Assembly (NCBI GenBank): GCA_002104905.1
Contig: MCFE01000207.1
Span: 1 to 64,000, forward strand
Length of the DNA: 64,000 nucleotides
Source of the DNA: Basidiobolus meristosporus CBS 931.73
Taxonomy: Eukaryota > Basidiobolomycota > Basidiobolomycetes > Basidiobolales > Basidiobolaceae
Direction: 5' to 3'
The notes under the pieces were generated by a model, which was given only the letters and a program-made list of their open reading frames with translations, searched no databases and was not told the origin of the DNA. Position numbers and translations under genes: made by a program. This document shows positions 58,053 through 64,000 of this stretch, one piece after another. Positions within the stretch are counted from its first letter, which is position 1. Every line of letters starts with the position of its first letter.

Positions 58053-58855
58053 GTCTGAAGGTTTGTACATGGCTTTCTTCACTCCTTCCAAGGCTCACTT
58101 CAATAGCTCCTTCTCCAACTGTGTCAAGTGTTCTATTGTTACCCATGAAAACCTTCTCAATTGGAATATCTTGATATTGGGTATGAAGTTCTCTTTGGTG
58201 TGTAAAGTGCCAAGATGCTCCAGAATCAATATCACATATCTGAGAATCATTGTCTGTGGTCATATTTAGTGCAGATATGAATAGTCCATCTTCAGTAGTT
58301 GCAGCATTTCCATATTCAGGGTTTTTCTGCTGATTATCTCTCATTTTGAGGGACTGGGCTAATATGTGTCCTGTCCTTGTGCAGTAGTTGCAAAACAGGT
58401 TGCTATTGCTTTTGAAGGATCTAGGGTACCTCCTGTGTTGGTGGTAATTACATATTAAAGCATTTTCTCCTTCCTTCCTATTGCAACATGAGTTTCTCAA
58501 TTCTTCATCCAGGAGCCTTACAGACATGAAATATAAGGTTAAAGAATCAGTTCTGGACTCTTGGGCTGATACAATGCCCTGACTTGTTTGCAATGTTATT
58601 CCAGATGGTAACTATAACATCCTCAATAGCAGCTGGTACACCCACAGATTCCATCTCATCCACCAGCAAGGTAATTTTCTTAATTAGATTTTTTCATTTC
58701 TTGTAATGGTGGCCGCTTTGTAGTATAGAACATTTGTCTAAAATACATTTTCTTAGCAGCTGGAGATGACTAGTATGTGTCTGCTAATGCCTTCCAGACA
58801 TTCTTTGCCATTTTTGCTCTTGAGCATGGAATTAGGAATTTGTCTTTAGCATTAA
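58053..58855 (-). pseudogene. Protease and gag part of element C
   Basis: Minus-strand continuation of element C beyond the element D insertion. It keeps the protease block DIDSGASWHFTHQ, a gag knuckle with one Cys lost (CNYCTRTGHILAQS) and LLDEELRN. It degrades further into gag up to 58855, where similarity stops at 'ttagcattaa'. Confidence 0.8.
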
Positions 58856-59309
58856 CACTACAAGAAATAATTGTGATGATCCCACCAAAAGGCTGTCACA
58901 AGATTGAAGTCCTGTGACTAAGAGGTATTGATCCAGTCAGGACACAGTGCAAAATTGCTGAAAAATAATTGTACCACAGATTTCAAAAAATGCTTGGTCC
59001 AATTTTTTGTCACAACAATACATAAATGTCTTTTGGTTGGTCCTCTGCCACTTCTCTCACTTTATGGTCCCAGACACTCAACCACCTCATATGTGTGTGT
59101 ACATTAGTTGACTATTGCCTCTTTTTCACACTTGCTACTTCCTGACTCAACTGATTCACTTATTTTCATGCATTCAAGCTAATTTATTTCTGTTGAAACT
59201 TCAGTTCTATCTCAATTGATAGTTGTATTGACCTATTCAAGTCCCTATACCTAGCACTAACATTAAGCCCAACCCCACACTCAACAAGTTATTGCATTAA
59301 GATCCACTA

Positions 59310-59759
59310 TTCAATATGTTTTTTTGCTGTCATGCCCATGTTCCATGACTTTGGCAAGAGCCCTGTGGCTCTATACCACTGTTCATTCACTGGCTCCCCT
59401 ACATACTGGCCTTCAGCCAGTACTGCAAGGTCTAGCACCTCATCTGTCAGTCTTTGCAATAAGTCCTGCCATATTCTAGTGTGTGATCTTGAGCACCGCT
59501 CTTGCAGAAGTGCTACAAACTTATATTGTGCCTATTGATATTCCAAAATTCTACTGTAGGTATTGTAATAGTCTTGAGTTCTTGACATTGTTGCTTTGTC
59601 TGATAGAGGAATCTCCACTCTGCCAACAATGGATAATGTAGAGGCAGTGGTAGACCAATAGCTGTTCTCCACAAACTCTTCCACATCACTAAAGTGTAGC
59701 TTGACTGGCTGAACTTCCAACTCTTGAGGAAACAGCTTTTGTGTTGTTATTCTTCTTGG
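59310..59759 (-). pseudogene. Decayed coding frame of unknown family
   Basis: 150 codons in one minus-strand frame with a single internal TAG (59532-59534). The text is protein-like on both sides of the stop (LHFSDVEEFVENSYWSTT; FVALLQERCSRSHTRIWQDL). I do not recognise the family. Because it lies behind a CACTA-like end and between retrotransposons, a transposon origin is likely. Confidence 0.4.
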
Positions 59760-60236
59760 CTATTATGGTATTAAGCCTGTTCTAGGCTGAGAGTTTTTTG
59801 GTGAGAGCTCCAGCTTTTTTCTCATGTGTCTCTGTTGCTTGCTTGGGTAGACTTTTTTCTCTTTACCTTCACCTTGATTCCTACCAAGTCTTTCATTGCT
59901 ATTTGACTGAGTGCTTCTGTTGTCTTGTATTATGATTAGTTTAGGGCTTGTTCTACAATGTAGAGGCTAATTAACAATATAAAGCAACTTGTAGTATGCT
60001 AATACTGAAATAGTTTATTGGGAGTTTGATATACCAATAGAAGATATAGCTTTCACTAAAATCCTCAATTTTAGACTCAAATATACTATAGGCAGTGTTT
60101 CTCACTTCTACAGCAGTGCTCTGACCTTCTGTTGACTATTGGGCTTATTTACTTTTATAGTAGCATTTCCTTATTTGGAAGTCACTTCCCTTTGTGAGAA
60201 GATATTTGCTAATATGGAAATTTGCAACTCCCCTTT

Positions 60237-60470
60237 AACCTAAAGGGGTGTGGTGTAGAAGTATCTCAAGCAGTCTTTAGACCAAAAGGGGTGTCTAAAG
60301 GGGTGTTTTTTGAGTAAAGGGGCTTGTTATAGTGGTCTCTAAAATGGACTTTACACTACAGGGGCGCCTAAAGGGGCTTCTTTAGAGTAAAGGGGTTTCT
60401 TAAAGGGTCTCTAAAGGGGTCTTTAGACTAAAGAGGTGTCATAAGAATAAGGGGGTTTCTTAGAGAGGAT
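60237..60470. repeat. Degenerate TAAAGGGG-type minisatellite
   Basis: The word CTAAAGGGG or TAAAGGGG and close variants recur many times at irregular spacing (about 15-40 bp), often followed by TGT, TCT or CTT, for example 'tctaaaggggtgt' and 'agtaaaggggctt'. Confidence 0.65.
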
Positions 60471-61624
60471 GTTTCCAACAGAAAAGTGGTAGTTTTCTTG
60501 TAGAACTTAGACTGGATTCTTGTGAGCTTTGCAGCCTCTTTACTGATGTAGTACTGATCAAAGTCAGAATACTCAACAGTGCAAGTGATGCAGGGGAAGT
60601 CTTATGACCATTAAACTTGTAATCATAGTGTGGGGACTCTGGAAAGAGAGGCTCCCTTTTATTTTTCAGCTGGGGAAGTCATATATAAGATATTCTGACA
60701 GATCAAAGTTTTTGGGCAATTGCACAAGTAATATATGTGATACAAAGCCAAGATGTTGCAGTAGTGCAGATCAGACATAGGCACAGCACCTGTGAAGACC
60801 TCACGTGATTTGCTTGGCTGTTTCAAAAGTTACACATGATTGAAGTCACCATAGTAATCCTAGCAATAGAGGCATAGTATAAATGGTTATTGGACTCTTT
60901 TGATCAAAACTCCCCTGTACTGCTTCAAATGAGCTGTAACCTGAAGCTTTTGTTGGCTACTGTGTGTTCTGTATGACATAATATTCTTGGGTGCATTGCT
61001 GGCCAGAGCCTAGAGCTGTTATGAATAGACACAAGGCAGGAGAGTATATCTAGGCAAGGCAGGACCAGGAAAGGACTTAGGTGTGGATCATCAAGGCAAG
61101 GTGGGTTTCCAAGGCAAGGCTGTTTATTCAAGACCTGTGTTTATCAGACTGAGGAATACTTAAGGGGGGAGAGGACTATATATACTTTTTGGCTATATTG
61201 ATGCCGAGAGATATTAGCTAATACTAATAGGGTTGTGGGGTGAGGCACAGCAATGGTGCTGGGGATAATGACATAGATGACATGGCACTGAGACAGGATG
61301 GGGAAATAGATTGGGTCACCTGATCATGTGACCAAGTCATGTGACCTGGTATTTCCATAGATGGTACTGGACTATGAAAAATACGATGGAAAGCTTCCAT
61401 GGAATGTTCCATTGTGTAACAATGGTTTGGAATGGTCAGGAACTTTCTGGAAGGTGGTAGAAGGTTCCAGAAGGAATCTCTTAGAAATTGAGCTAGGAAG
61501 CTGAAACTTGGCATGGGTGTTCATGGTTGTCATGTGCTCATGACAAGAGCACTTGTCCTTCAAGGTTGGAAATTCTTGATCACTCACTTGTGTGTTATAA
61601 TAGCAAAAAGCAAAATAAAGAAAT

Positions 61625-61973
61625 TGTTATAAGAGTCTTGGAGATATTGGAAGTGGTTGGGAGCACAAGTAGATTATGTGGTTTTTACTTAATGATTTAT
61701 TGAATGTAAAAGTAGTATTGATACTTTTACCTGGTCTTGGCATTACAAACATGTAAAATAGGTTGAGGAAGGTCCCAAGAACATGTGTGCAAAGTTTGGG
61801 GCTGTTTGAACAACTTTAAGAATTTTCATATTCTGGGTACCTGGTATTTTGGTGAAAATATTCCAAGTAAATCCCAACAAGGAATTTGGTCAGTATTTTC
61901 TAGGGTTTGAGGGTAATGATCTAAGTGACTAAGTTAGGTGAATATTTAGATGGAATTACAAATTTTCACAACA
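61625..61973 (-). repeat. 3' LTR of element E
   Basis: 349 bp, TGTTATAAGAG to TTTTCACAACA; close to the LTRs of B. Confidence 0.9.
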
Positions 61974-61984
61974 CTCCCACTCAG

Positions 61985-63977
61985 CTAAATGTTCATACTG
62001 AATGGTCCTAATTTTGACCTAAGATGTTCAAACTTATCTCTAGCTAATGGTTTGGTAAATATGTCTGCAATCATTTCATCTGTAGGAGAGTAAACTAAGC
62101 TAACTAAGTTATTCTCTATAGCTTCACATATGAAATGATGTCTAATATCTATGTGCTTGGTTTTAGCATGAAAAGTTGGATTTCTACCTAATTGTATACA
62201 TCCTTGATTATCTTGAAATAATGTAATAGGCATTTTTTGACATAGGCCTAAGTCTGTAAAAAGCTTTCTTAACCACATTGCTTATTTTGTAGCTTCACAG
62301 GCTGCCATGTACTCTGCCTCTGTGGTAGAAAGTGCTACAGTTGGTTGCTTTCTTGAATTCCATGAAATTGCTCCTTTACAGTTGTTGGCTGACAACTCCC
62401 ACTCAAAATGAGATATCTGGACATGTTCCAAGCATGATATACATCAGACTGCTGACCATGGATTGATAAGAAAAGTCAGGGCTTTCAGATGGCACCAAGC
62501 TCTCTTGATTTGGTTGAGTTTTGGCCAAGTTGAGGTTTGTCTCCATTGGGGTAGCTGCCGGTTTACAGTCTTCCATTTGGTACTTCTTTAGTATATCTTG
62601 AATATACTTGGATTGACTTAGGGTGATAGTCTGAGTACTTCTGTCTATGGAGAACTTAATCCCTAAGTAGTAACTAAGTTCTCCTAGATTGGACATCTTG
62701 AACTCCTTAGATAGGCTAGATTTAGTCTCTTCCAATGTTTCTAGGTTATTGGCAGCTATAATAAGATCATCCACATATAGAGCTAATAGAACTGGATTTG
62801 CTCTATCTGGCTTATAGTATATACCATATTCAGCATTACTTCTTTTGAAACTCAAAGATTTCAAATAAGAATCTATCTTGCAATTCCAGGCTCTTGGTGA
62901 TTGTTTGAGACCAAATAGTGACTTTTTAAGCTTGCAGACCAAATGGGGGCTATCTTGGTCAACAAACCCATCAGGCTGGTCCATATACATGTCCTCATCA
63001 AGTTCTCCATTCAAAAATGCAGTTTTTACATCCATTTGATGAATAAAAAACTTATATTTGGCTGCAATGGCCAATATTAATCTGATGGAATTAAACTTGG
63101 CTACTGGTGCAAAGGTCTCAGTATAGTCAAGTCCTTTTGTTTGAAAGTATCCTTTGGCTACAAGTCTTGCTTTGTATCTTTCAGTTGTACCATCAGCCTT
63201 GTATTTTGTCTTGAAGACCCATCTGCATCCAATTGATTTTTGGTTGATTGGTAATTTGACAAAGTCCCAATTTAATTTTCCATCAGGGCCTGATATTCCT
63301 CAGTCATTCCAGATCTCCAAAACTTTGTCTGAGGGCTATTTAGGGCCTCTTTTACAGTCTGGGGCTCATCAACATGGACTGAATAGGCATAGGCTAAGAT
63401 TGTACCCTCATTGATATAGTAATTTAGGCTATTTCTAGTCCAATTGGATCTCCAGGAATTTGATACTGGAATGATCACTTCTGGGATATTTGTGGGCACT
63501 GATTCTGGCTGATCCACTGTTGTGGAGTCCTCTGGAGTGAAAGAATTTTCCTTTTTTTGCTCTAATTCAATCCCAACAATTGGTGGACTTGAGATCAGAT
63601 TTTTGTCATCATCTGATGTCGTTTTTTGTGAACATTTTGAATTTTATCAAACAACACATCCCTGGACTTGATCAGCTTCTTTGCTTTGGTATTGTATAGT
63701 CTGTATGCCTTACTCTCATTGCAGTAGCCCAAAAATATGCATTTACACTTTTTGGCTCAAATTTTGACTGATTTCCAGCCAGTTTTTTGGCATATGCTGT
63801 ACACCCATATATTCTTAGATGTTCTGCACTTAGTCTGCATCCATACCATGCTTCAAATGGATCAGAATCACAGAGTATTCTGTTATAACTCCTATTTTTA
63901 AGGTATACAGCAGTGGCAACTGATTCTGCCCAAAAATCATAGGATAATTTTTGATCATAGATCATAGATCTTGCCAT
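61985..63977 (-). pseudogene. Integrase-RT-RNase H region of element E (broken frames)
   Basis: Pieces in element order: 63977-63672 (ARSMIYDQKLSYDFWAES, integrase C-terminal part); 63517-63272; RT 63074-62403 (VYMDQPDGF-like block, LYVDDLIIAANNLE, NLGELSYYLGIKFS); and RNase H 62278-61985 (DNQGCIQLGRNP, TKHIDIRHH, DIFTKPLARDKF). Frameshifts lie near 63640 and 63250. RT ends at CPDISF, a stop, then VGVVSQQ and passes directly into CKGAISWN, so about 90 residues including the SDADWG block are missing. Confidence 0.85.
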
Positions 63978-64000
63978 ATCAGTTATTGCTTTGTTAGCTT

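Larger units (their letters stand above)
45485..58855 (-). mobile_element. Old degraded copia element C, split by nested insertions
   Basis: Three pieces of one minus-strand element: the 3' LTR and RNase H (45485-46135); reverse transcriptase, integrase and pre-integrase (50898-53239); and protease plus gag (58053-58855). The text between the pieces belongs to later insertions. The piece order matches intact copia order on the minus strand, and the 53239/58053 junction is continuous with relatives ('gtacatagagtactt' then the protease-side block). Many stops and indels mark it as the oldest copy. Its 3' LTR (from 45485) is cut at about 45752 and runs straight into RNase H. Its 5' end is lost at 58855. 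Confidence 0.75.
58856..61624. other. Repeat-like region of unknown origin starting with a CACTA-type end
   Basis: It begins CACTACAAGAAATAATTGTG directly at the break of element C's gag. This resembles the terminus of CACTA (En/Spm) DNA transposons; a matching far end (...TTGTAGTG) was not found. Within it are a decayed coding frame (59310-59759), a TAAAGGGG-rich stretch (60237-60470) and otherwise unassigned AT-rich sequence with short CAAGGCA repeats near 61030-61120. Confidence 0.35.
61625..64000 (-). mobile_element. Copia element E, 3' half (continues beyond the window)
   Basis: Minus-strand copia element closely related to B: 3' LTR 61625-61973 (349 bp), polypurine tract at 61974-61982, RNase H, reverse transcriptase and the C-terminal part of integrase up to the window edge. 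The flank before the LTR is GAAAT; its partner lies outside. Frameshifts split the polyprotein, and RT is fused to RNase H by a deletion near 62380. Confidence 0.92.

Overview
The window reads as nuclear DNA from a filamentous or early-diverging fungus (Mucoromycota or Zoopagomycota would fit; this placement is tentative). Its host genes carry short GT-AG introns of about 57-72 bp. They include a Kin1/MARK-type kinase with a C-terminal KA1 domain, a PCL-type cyclin, the V-ATPase assembly factor Pkr1, ribosomal protein eL30, a GPI-type chitin deacetylase and a GH31 alpha-glucosidase. No tRNA, rRNA or CRISPR array was recognised.

Layout. 1-3.8 kb: a LINE relic abutting a truncated Ty1/copia element. 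3.9-5.6 kb: a pseudogene with six in-frame stops (DUF3472-like) and a truncated secreted-protein gene. 7.7-18.1 kb: the main host-gene block, with the Kin1 kinase, cyclin, a lectin-like candidate, a chromodomain protein, a small cupin and a hotdog thioesterase. 19.2-30.6 kb: three nearly identical copies of a 1.2-kb gene-like cassette plus a partial fourth, interleaved with a broken secreted-protein gene, a decayed PiggyBac transposase and a frameshifted fucosyltransferase-like gene. 31.2-43.1 kb: a second host block, with Pkr1, a membrane-anchored beta-helix protein, eL30, a catalytic-domain-deleted chitin deacetylase relic beside the intact gene, a decayed alpha/beta hydrolase and GH31 in nine exons. 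45.5-64 kb: a nest of copia-type LTR retrotransposons.

The retrotransposon nest can be put in order. An old, degraded minus-strand copia element (45485-58855) was hit by a plus-strand coding-poor LTR element (53240-58052, imperfect 5-bp duplication) and by an LTR of opposite orientation (46136-50897). That LTR was later split by a young copia element (46356-50763, perfect 5-bp duplication). The LTR interior junctions carry a primer-binding site complementary to the anticodon stem-loop of initiator tRNA-Met, as in Drosophila copia half-tRNA priming. Three copies each carry a different deletion at the RT/RNase H junction, and a ~735-bp inverted repeat lies just upstream of the plus-strand element's 3' LTR.

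The host genes show no operon-like logic. Several act at the cell surface or on carbohydrate (chitin deacetylase, alpha-glucosidase, beta-helix protein, fucosyltransferase-like protein, secreted Cys-rich protein), and many of the accessory genes are broken. All intron borders and family calls were made by eye; no alignment or database search was run.
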